A DNA stretch of 44,564 bases from Candidatus Methanoperedens sp. (lineage in GTDB: Archaea; Halobacteriota; Methanosarcinia; Methanosarcinales; Methanoperedenaceae), in assembly GCA_026552955.1 (NCBI GenBank), contig JAPMTS010000004.1, forward strand, positions 1-44,564. The letters run 5' to 3'. How positions within the stretch are numbered: the stretch's first letter is position 1; each line of letters starts with the position of its first letter. Below the pieces are notes generated by a model. It was not told the DNA's origin and did not search any database. It was given only the letters and a program-made list of their open reading frames with translations. Shown here piece by piece: positions 25,074 to 33,632 of this stretch. A program made the position numbers and the translations under genes.

Positions 25074-26246
25074 ATGAGCTTAAAAAAATCCGGATTTTCC
25101 ACGCGCGCGATCCACTCAGGAGAAAAGCATGAGGAGACAGGTTCGGTTACAACTCCGATTTACCAGACGGCGCCATTTAAATTCAAGAACGCTGCCCATG
25201 CAGCAGACTTGATGGGAGGGCGCAAAAAAGGATATGTATATTCACGCGACCTGAACCCTACTACAGAAGTTCTTGAGGAGAAAATGGCTGACCTTGAGGG
25301 CGGTGAAGCCTCACTTGCACAAACAACAGGCATGGCAGCGATCAGCGCTGCTGTTTTCACATCTGTCAAAGGCGGAGACCATGTGATTGCCGACGAAGTG
25401 ATATACGGAAGCACGTATGATCTTTTCGTTGACCTTAAGAAATTCGGGGTGGATGTCACATTTGTAGATACATCCGATATAAATAATGTTGAGAAAGCTT
25501 TTCGAAGGAATACAAAACTTGTATTCTTTGAATCGCCGGCCAATCCAACCATGAAACTCACGGATATAAAAGCCGTAAGCGAGATGTCGCATGACAGGGG
25601 AGCCTCTGTAATGGTTGATAGTACCTTTATGACCCCATATTTTCAAAAGCCTCTATTACTTGGGGCTGATGTGGTGGTGCACAGCGCCACAAAATATCTT
25701 AATGGCCACGGGGATACTCTCGGAGGGATAATCGTGGGTTCTTCGGATTATATAAAATCGGTAAGGCACACGGCAAAGAACATTGGCGGCTCCATCACTC
25801 CGTTCTCATCCTGGCTCATCATAAGGGGAATAAAGACTCTTCCCATCCGCATGGACAGGCATAATAAGAATGCAATGGCGGTTGCAGAATTCCTCCATGA
25901 GCATGACAAAGTCAAGACTATAATTTATCCGGGACTTTCCAATCATCCACAATATGAACTTGGGAGAAAACAAAGCAGTGGTGCGGGAGGCATAATTTCC
26001 TTTCTCCTGAAAGACGCTAAAGATGTGCCTGTATTTCTTGATTCCCTGAAGCTGTGCACTCTTGCTGTAAGCCTGGGGGAAACTGCAACGCTTATCCAGC
26101 ATCCTGCAACTATGACCCATGCTGTTGTCCCGCGGGAGAACAGGATAAAATATGGGATTATGGATGAGCTTATCAGGCTTTCTGTTGGACTTGAGGATCC
26201 GACTGATATAATCGATGACCTGACACAGGGTCTTGATAATATTTAA
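25074..26246 (+). CDS. Cys/Met-metabolism PLP-dependent enzyme (cystathionine gamma-synthase/gamma-lyase family)
   Basis: The 390-aa protein is a member of the PLP family with TRAIHSGEKHEETGSVTTPI, YSRDLNPTTEVLEEKMADLE and the cofactor Lys207 in SATKYLNGHGD. The end reads SLGETATLIQHPATMTHA. Members make or break bonds at the gamma carbon of homoserine or cystathionine, or produce methanethiol from methionine; the exact reaction is not fixed by these motifs. A TATA box (CAATATTTATATCTG at about 25026) precedes it by about 40 bp. Confidence 0.92.
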   Translation: MSLKKSGFSTRAIHSGEKHEETGSVTTPIYQTAPFKFKNAAHAADLMGGRKKGYVYSRDLNPTTEVLEEKMADLEGGEASLAQTTGMAAISAAVFTSVKGGDHVIADEVIYGSTYDLFVDLKKFGVDVTFVDTSDINNVEKAFRRNTKLVFFESPANPTMKLTDIKAVSEMSHDRGASVMVDSTFMTPYFQKPLLLGADVVVHSATKYLNGHGDTLGGIIVGSSDYIKSVRHTAKNIGGSITPFSSWLIIRGIKTLPIRMDRHNKNAMAVAEFLHEHDKVKTIIYPGLSNHPQYELGRKQSSGAGGIISFLLKDAKDVPVFLDSLKLCTLAVSLGETATLIQHPATMTHAVVPRENRIKYGIMDELIRLSVGLEDPTDIIDDLTQGLDNI

Positions 26247-26255
26247 AAAAGGATT

Positions 26256-26396
26256 TTACTTTACCAGGGAAGTATAATCAAAAGGCTCAGTTGTTGTTGT
26301 TAGTTTGTTTTTGTCTATCGGTTTGTATTTAGGATCTCTGCCTTTACCCAATGTTTCAAATATTTTATCTTCTGTAACTTCCAGAATATTCATCAT
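26256..26396 (-). CDS. Small hypothetical protein (46 aa)
   Basis: In the 310-bp gap before the sugar cluster, the minus strand has a 46-codon frame behind a GGTGGAA site. It reads MNILEVTEDKIFETLGKGRD and ends in DYTSLVK. The size, acidic start and GGTGG site resemble antitoxins that sit before PIN toxins, but no toxin follows. The rest of the gap is AT-rich with a TATA-like TTTAAATACATTT at about 26496 serving the next gene. Confidence 0.4.
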   Translation of the reverse strand: MMNILEVTEDKIFETLGKGRDPKYKPIDKNKLTTTTEPFDYTSLVK

Positions 26397-26555
26397 TTCC
26401 ACCTTTGACTTCAATAACCAACCTTATTATTTATATAATTATGCTTCTTAATATATACATCATATATTTGTACATACACAAAAATAACACACTCCTTTAA
26501 ATACATTTCAGGAGTAAATTAAGACCAATTAAAGGGAAAATAATTCGGAATTACC

Positions 26556-27206
26556 ATGGATATCAGGAATGCAAAAATATATGGGAAAAGCGTGATCGGT
26601 AAGAATGTGATATTGGGTGACGGTGTTACCATCGGATATCCAGCGGCAAACCTCTTGAAAGAAGCAGCCTTTCTGGAATTGGATATCAACGATATGGATT
26701 TTAAAGGCGCAGTTATCGGGGATAATGCCGTAATAAGATCAAATACTACTATTTATTCAAATGTGGTAGCAGGAAATAACCTGCGAACAGGACATAATGT
26801 TTTGATCCGTGAGGAAACCAGTATTGGTGATGATGTTCTCATTGGAACGAATACGATCCTTGATGGGCGTACTGTTGTCGGAAACAATGTAAGTATCCAG
26901 GGAAATGTATATATTCCGTTAAATGTCCTCATTGAAGATAATGTTTTTATTGGACCATGCGCTGTTCTCTCGAATGATAAATACCCTATACGGACGAAAT
27001 CCGATCTTAAGGGCCCGGTATTGAGGCGCGGAGCCTCAGTGGGAGCAAATGCCACTCTGCTTCCGGGTGTCCAGATCGGAGAAGGGGCGATGGTGGCAGC
27101 GGGTGCTCTTGTCACAAAAGATGTTCCTCCATGGAAACTGGCTATAGGTTTCCCGGCAAGATTCGAAGAACTGCCAGAATACCTGAGAACGTTAAATACT
27201 ATTTAG
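26556..27206 (+). CDS. Hexapeptide-repeat N-acetyltransferase (WbpD-like)
   Basis: The 216-aa protein is a left-handed beta helix built from repeats such as IGKNVILGDGVTIGYP, IGDDVLIGTNTILDG and GASVGANATLLPGVQIGEGA, with GHNVLIREE carrying the likely catalytic His. Such enzymes acetylate the 3-amino group of UDP-GlcNAc3NA. The aminotransferase behind it and the oxidoreductase beyond fit the WbpD-WbpE-WbpB order of the UDP-2,3-diacetamido-glucuronate pathway known in Pseudomonas and Methanococcus. The product would go to N-glycans or the surface layer. Confidence 0.85.
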   Translation: MDIRNAKIYGKSVIGKNVILGDGVTIGYPAANLLKEAAFLELDINDMDFKGAVIGDNAVIRSNTTIYSNVVAGNNLRTGHNVLIREETSIGDDVLIGTNTILDGRTVVGNNVSIQGNVYIPLNVLIEDNVFIGPCAVLSNDKYPIRTKSDLKGPVLRRGASVGANATLLPGVQIGEGAMVAAGALVTKDVPPWKLAIGFPARFEELPEYLRTLNTI

Positions 27207-27212
27207 ATATTT

Positions 27213-28298
27213 ATGATCCCCATAGCAAAACCAATCATAGGCGAAGATGAAATTAATGCAGTAATAGAGGTATTAAGATCCGGCAATATTGCAGAAGGGC
27301 AAAAAGTAAAAGATTTTGAGGAGGCTTTTGCGAAATATTCAGGCACATCGTTCGCGGTTGCTGTGAATTCCGGAACTGCAGCCCTCCACGTTGCACTTTT
27401 GGCTCACGGGATAGGAGCCGGGGATGAGGTTATCACTACACCTTTCACCTTTGTGGCTACATCGAATTCTGTTCTGTTCACTGGTGCAAAACCGGTATTT
27501 GCAGATATCAGGGAGGATACTTTCACTATAGATCCGGAAAGCATCATCGAGAAAATAACGCCAAAAACAAAAGCGATAATTCCGGTTCATCTCTATGGGC
27601 AGGCGGCGGATATGAAGGCGATAATGGAGATAGCGGAAGATAAAGACCTCATAGTTATTGAGGATGCCTGCCAGGCCCATGGGGCGACCTTTGAAGGAAA
27701 GAGTGTTGGCTCATTCGGTGATGGGACTTTCAGTTTCTATCCTACAAAGAATATGACCACGGGAGAAGGTGGAATAATAACCACAAATGATCTAGAGATC
27801 GCTCAGAAAGCAAGGATGATAAGGTCGCATGGTTCAAAACAACGTTACTTCCATGAAATGCTTGGATTTAACCTCAGGATGACCGATATTGCTGCATCCA
27901 TAGGCATAACACAACTTGGGAAAATTGCTGATTTCAATAGATCAAGAATAAAGAATGCCCACTATCTCACCGGAAGCCTCGGAAACATTAAAGGATTGAT
28001 CCTGCCGCACGTTGATAAAAGGTGCGGGCACGTATTTCATCAATATACTGTCAGGATAAGAGGCGATGGTTCAAGAGATGATGTGGTATCATCTTTGAAT
28101 AAGATGGACATCGGAACAGGAATATATTATCCCCTGCCGATCCATAAACAGCCATATTATCAGGAATTGGGGTATAATGATTCTCTGCCTGTTTCGGAAA
28201 GTGCATCAAAAGAAGTTATATCTTTGCCTGTGCATCCATCTGTAAATATATCAGACCTTGAAACTATTTCCGCAAGTCTGCGGGATATAATTGGTTGA
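27213..28298 (+). CDS. DegT/DnrJ/EryC1 sugar aminotransferase (WbpE-like)
   Basis: The 361-aa PLP enzyme shows [32 protein letters not shown] and cofactor Lys179 in [14 protein letters not shown]. It moves an amino group to a keto sugar nucleotide. With neighbours it should aminate the 3-keto sugar made by the Gfo/Idh enzyme. It starts 7 bases after the acetyltransferase gene, so they form one operon. Confidence 0.93.
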   Translation: MIPIAKPIIGEDEINAVIEVLRSGNIAEGQKVKDFEEAFAKYSGTSFAVAVNSGTAALHVALLAHGIGAGDEVITTPFTFVATSNSVLFTGAKPVFADIREDTFTIDPESIIEKITPKTKAIIPVHLYGQAADMKAIMEIAEDKDLIVIEDACQAHGATFEGKSVGSFGDGTFSFYPTKNMTTGEGGIITTNDLEIAQKARMIRSHGSKQRYFHEMLGFNLRMTDIAASIGITQLGKIADFNRSRIKNAHYLTGSLGNIKGLILPHVDKRCGHVFHQYTVRIRGDGSRDDVVSSLNKMDIGTGIYYPLPIHKQPYYQELGYNDSLPVSESASKEVISLPVHPSVNISDLETISASLRDIIG

Positions 28299-28300
28299 TC

Positions 28301-28568
28301 TTAAATTTTAGAAAAGCGTGCTTTGGAAAAGAGATTTCCATAATCTTCTTCATATTTTTCTGCCCAGCATCTATCCAGGTCATTCCAATCTATTTTTGTT
28401 TCAATATTTCGTTTTGCATTATCTATCATAATAATCAGCATTACAATAAATTGTCTGGATATTATTTATACCTTTCCTGGTCAATGTTTTCAACACATTC
28501 AAAGCTAATGAAGTCATTGCCTTATGCTCATTTTTTAAATGTTTCGATGTATTTAAATAATTGGCCAT
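28301..28568 (-). pseudogene. Minus-strand open frames in the sugar-cluster gap, unrecognised
   Basis: The 350-bp gap between the aminotransferase and oxidoreductase genes holds two open frames on the opposite strand. One (28419-28568, 49 codons) reads KAMTSLALNVLKTLTRKG. The other (28301-28429, 42 codons) reads TKIDWNDLDRCWAEKYEEDY and overlaps it by 11 bases. Both look protein-like in composition. They may be two small genes or one gene split by a frameshift; a relic of a mobile gene is possible. No family is recognised. Confidence 0.35.
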
Positions 28569-28592
28569 CTTATTAGCGGGTATAAAGTCAAT

Positions 28593-28619
28593 AATAAAAT
28601 AGGGGATTACTATTTTATT
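28593..28619. repeat. Inverted repeat upstream of the oxidoreductase gene
   Basis: AATAAAATA, nine bases, then TATTTTATT form a perfect 9-bp inverted repeat. It lies 30 bp before the oxidoreductase start and could be an operator or the end of an incoming transcript. It is very AT-rich, so chance is not excluded. Confidence 0.35.
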
Positions 28620-28650
28620 ACATAATGATAGAAATACATAGGTGGTTAAA

Positions 28651-29583
28651 ATGAGAGTTGGTGTGATAGGTGGCGGTGCCATGGGGCAACACCATATAAG
28701 AATTTACAATGAAATGAAAGATGTTGACCTTGTGGGAATTTGTGATACAGACAGGAACAGGGCGATATCACTTGCAAATTCATACAATACCACCCCATTT
28801 TTTGACCACAGGGAATTATTGAAACAGGAACTCGATGCAGTTAGCGTAGTTGTGCCAACGACTCTTCATTATAGTGTTGCAATGGATATCATTGATTCAG
28901 GGACGCATTTGCTTGTTGAAAAACCCATTGCTGACACCCTTGAAAATGCAGATAAAATGATCCAAGCGGCTCACGATTCGAAAGTAAAGCTCATGGTTGG
29001 GCACATCGAGAGATTCAATCCTGCAGTCGCAAAATTAAAAGAAATAATTGATTCAGAGATGCTCGGAAAGATTGTATCCATATCCTCAAGAAGGGTGGGA
29101 CCATTTAATCCACGCATCCGGGATGTGGGTATAATAATGGATCTGGGAGTGCATGATATAGATGTTATTTCATATCTCTATGGGAAGAAGATCAATGAGG
29201 TCTATACGATCGCTGGAAAAGATATCCATTCATTTGAGGACCACGCGTCCATCCTTTTAAGATGCGACACCAACCTTTCAGGAATGGTGGAAACTAACTG
29301 GCTGACTCCCCATAAAATACGAAATCTTACAGCGATAGGATTAAAAGGCGTTGCATATCTTGATTATATAAAACAGACTGTTGAATTGCATGATAAAGCA
29401 TGGATACAGACCGCCAAAGTGGAACAAAAAGAACCTCTTAAGAATGAACTGGAACATTTCATACAATCCTTGAGGAATGATACACCTATAATTTCAAATG
29501 GAGAGACAAGCAGACATGCTCTTGAGGTTTCAATGGCAGCTATTGAATCTTATCAAAAAGGAAGAGCAATAGGGATCAATTAG
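28651..29583 (+). CDS. Gfo/Idh/MocA sugar-nucleotide 3-dehydrogenase (WbpB-like)
   Basis: The 310-aa protein has the Rossmann start VGVIGGGAMGQHHIRIYNEM, VVPTTLHYSVAMDII, the family motif EKPIADTLENADKM, and GHIERFNPAVAKLKEI. It oxidises the C3 hydroxyl of a UDP-GlcNAc-uronate so that the aminotransferase can act. I chose the ATG at 28651 with GGTGG six bases upstream rather than the GTG three codons earlier. It is separated from the aminotransferase by a gap with opposite-strand open frames. Confidence 0.9.
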   Translation: MRVGVIGGGAMGQHHIRIYNEMKDVDLVGICDTDRNRAISLANSYNTTPFFDHRELLKQELDAVSVVVPTTLHYSVAMDIIDSGTHLLVEKPIADTLENADKMIQAAHDSKVKLMVGHIERFNPAVAKLKEIIDSEMLGKIVSISSRRVGPFNPRIRDVGIIMDLGVHDIDVISYLYGKKINEVYTIAGKDIHSFEDHASILLRCDTNLSGMVETNWLTPHKIRNLTAIGLKGVAYLDYIKQTVELHDKAWIQTAKVEQKEPLKNELEHFIQSLRNDTPIISNGETSRHALEVSMAAIESYQKGRAIGIN

Positions 29584-29597
29584 ATTATTATTCTCAA

Positions 29598-31022
29598 CTA
29601 TTCGCTTATATCATGTTGGTTTTTATCCCCGCGCCCGATGCCTTTATAAACAAATCCTTCCCTGATGAAAGAATCCGGATCAATAACATTCCTCCCATCA
29701 ATAATAATGGGATGAGGGCATCCTGTTAACTTTTTAAGGGCACTGGCTTTCAGATTCAAATAATGTTTATGTCCTGTAAAGATAACTATCGCGGTGGCTC
29801 CTTTTATACACTCTTCCATATCCTGGGAAATTGTGAGACTTCCATACTCAGGAACGTAGGGATCATGAACGCAGACCCTTGCGCCCGCTTTTTTGACCAT
29901 ATCAAAATAAGGTTCAGACGGCGTATTTCTTGTATCATCAGAGTTATTTAAAAAAGCCCAGCCAAGCAAAGCTATCTTTGAATCATTGAATTTCATTCCT
30001 GCACGCGTAAATCCTTCGCTTGTAAGATTATACATGTGCATTGGCATGAAATCATTTATTTTTCGTGCAAGGACATAAAGGGACTCAGAATCTGCAGGAT
30101 AATCGAGTTTTGAACCTGATATTTTTACACCTCTTTCGAGGTGATAGGTATCCTTTGTCAGGCAATGCCCTCCCACACCAGCGCCAGGATAAAGTACAGC
30201 TCTTGTTATTCCTTCACCTTTCAGGCTGTCAATACCAGTTCTCACATCATAGACATTTATTCCCATGGCTTCACAATACAGAGCAAGCTCATTCATTGCC
30301 GCAATTTGCAGGTCCCTGAAAGTGTTCTCTGCTGTTTTTGTTACTTCTGCCGCAGTTGCATCCATCGCTATTATCTTTCCTTTTGTTAGGACTGGTGTGT
30401 AAAGCTCAACTGCTCGGCCTGTACTTTCTTTGTTTATTCCGCCTACTATCCTGTCATGTTCCTGAATATTCCGAATGAGCCTTCCCACCATCACTCTCTC
30501 AGGAGCATGTGCAAGAGCGAAGTCCTCACCCGGTATAAGTCCGGATTCTTCCTTCAGGATATCTGCCGCAAAACCCTGTGTGGTTCCGGGCGTTATCGTG
30601 GATTCAAGTACTACAAGGATTCCTTCGTCCAGGTATTTGCCGATCTGTCGGATACCTTCTTCAAGTGCGCCGAAATCCGGTTCTAGTTCACCTTTATCTT
30701 TGAATGGGGTTTGTATGGCCAGGGTGATCGCATCCACATCTTTGATCTTTGAGAAATCAGATGTACTTTCAAAACTCCCAAGGGAGCGGACTTTTCGTAT
30801 CAGGTCTTCCAGTCCAGGTTCTTCTCCTTTGAGGGGGCTTGTCCCATTGTTGAGCATTTCTATTTTATAGCCTGAGGTCCGGGAAGCCCTCTGGAAACCC
30901 CATACATGATCAAAATGTTCTGCAAATAAGACCGCTGATGGGATCCCTACATATCCCATGCCTATTACTCCCACTTTCCGGATCGGGCCTTTCTTCTTTA
31001 ATATTTCACTCAGTTTACTCAT
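29598..31022 (-). CDS. UDP-N-acetylhexosamine 6-dehydrogenase (WbpA/WecC-like)
   Basis: The 474-aa protein is a nucleotide-sugar dehydrogenase: GVIGMGYVGIPSAVLFAEH, then STITPGTTQGF, the central KTAENTFRDLQIAAMNE, and catalytic Cys287 in GVGGHCLTKD. The enzyme oxidises C6 of UDP-GlcNAc or UDP-ManNAc to a uronate, the first step of the pathway completed by the three enzymes encoded just before it on the other strand. It is convergent with the oxidoreductase gene, with 14 bases between. GGAGG precedes the ATG region by a few bases. Confidence 0.93.
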   Translation of the reverse strand: MSKLSEILKKKGPIRKVGVIGMGYVGIPSAVLFAEHFDHVWGFQRASRTSGYKIEMLNNGTSPLKGEEPGLEDLIRKVRSLGSFESTSDFSKIKDVDAITLAIQTPFKDKGELEPDFGALEEGIRQIGKYLDEGILVVLESTITPGTTQGFAADILKEESGLIPGEDFALAHAPERVMVGRLIRNIQEHDRIVGGINKESTGRAVELYTPVLTKGKIIAMDATAAEVTKTAENTFRDLQIAAMNELALYCEAMGINVYDVRTGIDSLKGEGITRAVLYPGAGVGGHCLTKDTYHLERGVKISGSKLDYPADSESLYVLARKINDFMPMHMYNLTSEGFTRAGMKFNDSKIALLGWAFLNNSDDTRNTPSEPYFDMVKKAGARVCVHDPYVPEYGSLTISQDMEECIKGATAIVIFTGHKHYLNLKASALKKLTGCPHPIIIDGRNVIDPDSFIREGFVYKGIGRGDKNQHDISE

Positions 31023-31062
31023 GGTTTTCTGGAGGTTTAATTGATCGTTCTAATAATAAATT

Positions 31063-31132
31063 TTGGTGTCGATCGAGGAATGCGCCACAAGACATGCAGC
31101 ACAACAATGCAAAACATCTTGACCGACACCAA
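31063..31132. repeat. 70-bp stretch closed by a perfect 9-bp stem
   Basis: TTGGTGTCG (31063-31071) and CGACACCAA (31124-31132) are exact reverse complements; an inner ACAAGA...TCTTG pairing is also possible. It fills the gap between the KEOPS Cgi121 gene and the dehydrogenase gene. It could be a small structured RNA or an mRNA processing site. I could not match it to box C/D or H/ACA rules. Confidence 0.45.
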
Positions 31133-31140
31133 TGAATTAA

Positions 31141-31632
31141 TTACTTTATAACATCCACGAGCGCCACCCTTTCAAGAACAAGTTCAGGGATCTTATCCTC
31201 ACCCACAGCTTTGATCTCCTCATTGGTTATATTGAAAAAATCCATTAACCCCGGGTTCTTTGATCTGTGGTATCGCAGCACATTACCCTGAGCTACCTCA
31301 TCAAAAGCAGATAGATCAATATCCTCACCGATAGCAACAAGGGCAATGTTGTTCTTTCCCTTATGAACACCGATTTTCATAGCCCTGTTTATCTGGCGCG
31401 TACCTGCTGCATAAAGCATTATTTCTTTTCCGGGGTCTTTGGCGATATTTCTGCCTGTTTTAGATGAATTCATTGCTTTTTCGATAGCGAACATGAGATG
31501 TTTTTCCCCGGCCAGTTTATCTGCATCAAGTGCCAGGATCACACTGTTCTTGCTTTTCCTGTTTTCTTTTATTTTCCCAAGGAACATTTCAATATCCTTA
31601 ATGAATATTGAGCCTTCCAGGATACGGATCAT
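31141..31632 (-). CDS. cgi121: KEOPS complex subunit Cgi121
   Basis: The 163-aa protein starts MIRILEGSIFIKDIEMFLGK and has the family blocks LALDADKLAGEKHLMFAIEK, SKTGRNIAKDPGKEIMLYAA and GTRQINRAMKIGVHKG. Cgi121 binds Bud32 and the 3' CCA tail of tRNA in the KEOPS complex, which makes the t6A37 modification of ANN-decoding tRNAs. The ATG at 31630-31632 is preferred over a TTG four codons upstream. A winged-helix gene lies just upstream and is probably in the same transcript. Confidence 0.9.
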   Translation of the reverse strand: MIRILEGSIFIKDIEMFLGKIKENRKSKNSVILALDADKLAGEKHLMFAIEKAMNSSKTGRNIAKDPGKEIMLYAAGTRQINRAMKIGVHKGKNNIALVAIGEDIDLSAFDEVAQGNVLRYHRSKNPGLMDFFNITNEEIKAVGEDKIPELVLERVALVDVIK

Positions 31633-31662
31633 ATATCTACCCAAAAAGCAATACCCATAGCA

Positions 31663-31896
31663 TCATACGCTTCGAAGTTTATGAGATACCTGCTTGCCCA
31701 GTTCTGTCAAAGCAAATTTAGTACCTTCGCGTACGATAAGACTCTTGCCTGCCAATTCTTCAATTATTTTATCCGCCCCCACTATCCTGACAGTTTTTGC
31801 AATCATTGCTTCATCCATGGCTCCTTTTGAATCCAGGACATTCAGGATCTTGCTGGCCTTGTGATTACTTGCGACATAACCGATCAATTCTTCCAT
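31663..31896 (-). CDS. Winged-helix protein upstream of Cgi121
   Basis: The 77-aa protein folds as a small winged helix: KASKILNVLDSKGAMDEAMI, then IVGADKIIEELAGKSLI and the wing VREGTKFALTELGKQV. It carries no cysteines and no effector domain. It precedes Cgi121 with a 30-base gap on the same strand. It may be a local regulator or a partner in tRNA or helicase function; similar small winged-helix genes neighbour Cgi121 in other archaea as far as I know. Confidence 0.75.
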   Translation of the reverse strand: MEELIGYVASNHKASKILNVLDSKGAMDEAMIAKTVRIVGADKIIEELAGKSLIVREGTKFALTELGKQVSHKLRSV

Positions 31897-31970
31897 AAAT
31901 TTTTCATCTCCTTTTCTCTATATTGGACTTCTTTTGAGATAACTTTATTGCATTCGAAGAACATAACAAA

Positions 31971-32287
31971 GGCGGCGGGCTAGCCCGGGTAACTCGGCGT
32001 TATCTGTAACCCGAAACCGTCGATAGCGGGGGGCGAAGCCGAAGGAAGAAGTTTTGACTATTGCATGGCCCACATGTTCTACTGTGAAACCCCGTCCTAT
32101 GGGGCTGGTGTTGGTACAGAGGCTTTCCTGAAGGAAGGTTTTTGTGCTTTAGTTGCGGAAAAAGGTCTAGGCCCGGAAGGGAGCAAATCAGCCGTGAACA
32201 ACTATCGCTCATGGGATCGCGGGGTGGAGGCGAGCCTGTGACTCACCGTGCATTGGAAGAGGCTGCGACCCAAGGCGTGCCTGCTAC
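31971..32287 (+). ncRNA. SRP 7S RNA
   Basis: The stretch has the archaeal 7S pattern: GGCGGCGGGCTAGCCCGGG at the 5' end, the hinge segments GTAACCCGAAACCG and CGAAGCCGAAGGA, and the helix 8 signature GGCCCGGAAGGGAGCA that binds SRP54. GGCGGGC at 31974 pairs with GCCTGCT at 32279-32285 to close the terminal helix, including two wobbles. TATA-like AACTTTATTGC lies 25 bp upstream. Exact ends are estimates. Confidence 0.9.
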
Positions 32288-32360
32288 TTAATATTAGGTT
32301 TGGAGCGCTGTTTGCGCAGATGTAAATGGAAATTTAACATTTTTGATAGCCAAAAAAATC

Positions 32361-32428
32361 TTTATATAGCATAACAGCGTAATTATTATAAGGAGTGTAT
32401 TTGTAAATAATTTCACTCAATTGTGAAA
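32361..32428 (+). promoter_or_regulatory. Promoter and leader hairpin of the PhaE-like gene
   Basis: TTTATATA (32361-32368) is a strong TATA box, giving a leader of roughly 70 bases. In the leader TTTCAC-TCAATT-GTGAAA (32411-32428) forms a 6-bp hairpin. CGGAGGAATTAAGGA follows as ribosome binding site. The strong promoter and site suggest an abundant protein. Confidence 0.55.
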
Positions 32429-32462
32429 AAGTTTTAGAAAATGGACTCGGAGGAATTAAGGA

Positions 32463-33563
32463 ATGGTCAAAAAGAGTAATCTAAAGAAAGAAGAGGGCGA
32501 AGAAAATAAGGATATTTTCAAAACATGGGCTGACAGTTACATAGAAGTTTCAGAAATGTGGGAGGATTCCTATGAAAAGCTATACAAGCCCTGGATTGAA
32601 TCATGTGGAGAGATGTTTGAGAAAACGGCTCTTCTTACAAAAGAAGCTGCGCCGCAGAAATACAGGGAATTCTATGATGAATGGGTCAAAACATACCAGG
32701 ATACATTTGGCAAATTCTATATGGTACCGACGCCAGAATCCAATAAAGAGCTGCTTGAAAAATTCATATTAAGTGCGGATGAATCAAATAAACTCTACAG
32801 GTCATGGATCGCCGAGTTAGAAGAGAATTCCAAAAAGACAAGAGACTTACTCCAGGGCAAACCGGATCCTGTAAAATATAAAGAATGCTATGATTTATGG
32901 ATGAAATCATATGAAAAAATGTTCGAGGGTATCCTGAAACTGCCATCTCAAGAAAATACAAAAAAGTTATTTGGGGATTGTATGGGCAAACCGGATATCT
33001 ACATGGAAGGCTTTTTGCAGATGTCAAAATTATGGAAGAAATCATATACACAGATTTGCAGACCAATGAATGAATCCATGATGAAACTTTCAGAGAAAAT
33101 GGCAGAAATCTCCCGTGGAGATGCAGGTCCTGAATCATATAAGGAATTTTACACGTTATGGGTTAATACCTATAAAGATACCTATGGAAAATATGCCACA
33201 TCGATGGACCCTTCAATATTTAAGAATTTTTCAGAGAATACCAACCTTTATCTGAGCATTTATAAATCATGGATAACAGCACTTGAAACAATGTCAGAAA
33301 AAGCACAGGAACTGTTCAGGCATAACTCTGATCCGGAAGTATATAAAGAATTTTACCATCTCTGGATAAATACATACGAAAAAGCGTTTCAGAATTTTTT
33401 TGAAGATATTCCGGTAGTAGGAGAGCCTATGAAGGAGATTATGGAACCTGTAAAGATCATGGCTAAAATGTATTCAGATACTTTTACCAAAATGATGAAA
33501 ATGGGTGTTAAATCAGGAGCCAGGTCAGCAACAGCTTACCCTGGCAAGAATAAAAAAAGATGA
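32463..33563 (+). CDS. PhaE/phasin-like four-repeat helical protein
   Basis: The 366-aa protein is built of about four helical repeats of 70-90 residues, each ending in a block like YKEFYTLWVNTYKDTYGKY, YREFYDEWVKTYQDTFGKF, YKECYDLWMKSYEKMFEGI or YKEFYHLWINTYEKAFQNF. It is rich in Trp, Tyr, Lys and Glu and has no membrane helix; the tail is basic. The pattern recalls PhaE, the class III polyhydroxyalkanoate synthase subunit, and phasins that coat PHA granules. PhaC is not in the window, so a synthase role is unproven. Methanoperedens-type archaea are reported to make PHA, which fits. Confidence 0.6.
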   Translation: MVKKSNLKKEEGEENKDIFKTWADSYIEVSEMWEDSYEKLYKPWIESCGEMFEKTALLTKEAAPQKYREFYDEWVKTYQDTFGKFYMVPTPESNKELLEKFILSADESNKLYRSWIAELEENSKKTRDLLQGKPDPVKYKECYDLWMKSYEKMFEGILKLPSQENTKKLFGDCMGKPDIYMEGFLQMSKLWKKSYTQICRPMNESMMKLSEKMAEISRGDAGPESYKEFYTLWVNTYKDTYGKYATSMDPSIFKNFSENTNLYLSIYKSWITALETMSEKAQELFRHNSDPEVYKEFYHLWINTYEKAFQNFFEDIPVVGEPMKEIMEPVKIMAKMYSDTFTKMMKMGVKSGARSATAYPGKNKKR

Positions 33564-33632
33564 ATTTAGTTTTAACCAGAGTAAAAAGGGAGTTCTAATC
33601 TCCCTTTCTTGATCTTTTTATTCAGCACAGGA

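Noticed and set aside
31063-31132. H/ACA or C/D guide RNA
   Set aside because: No ACA directly after the closing stem on either strand and no paired C and D boxes.
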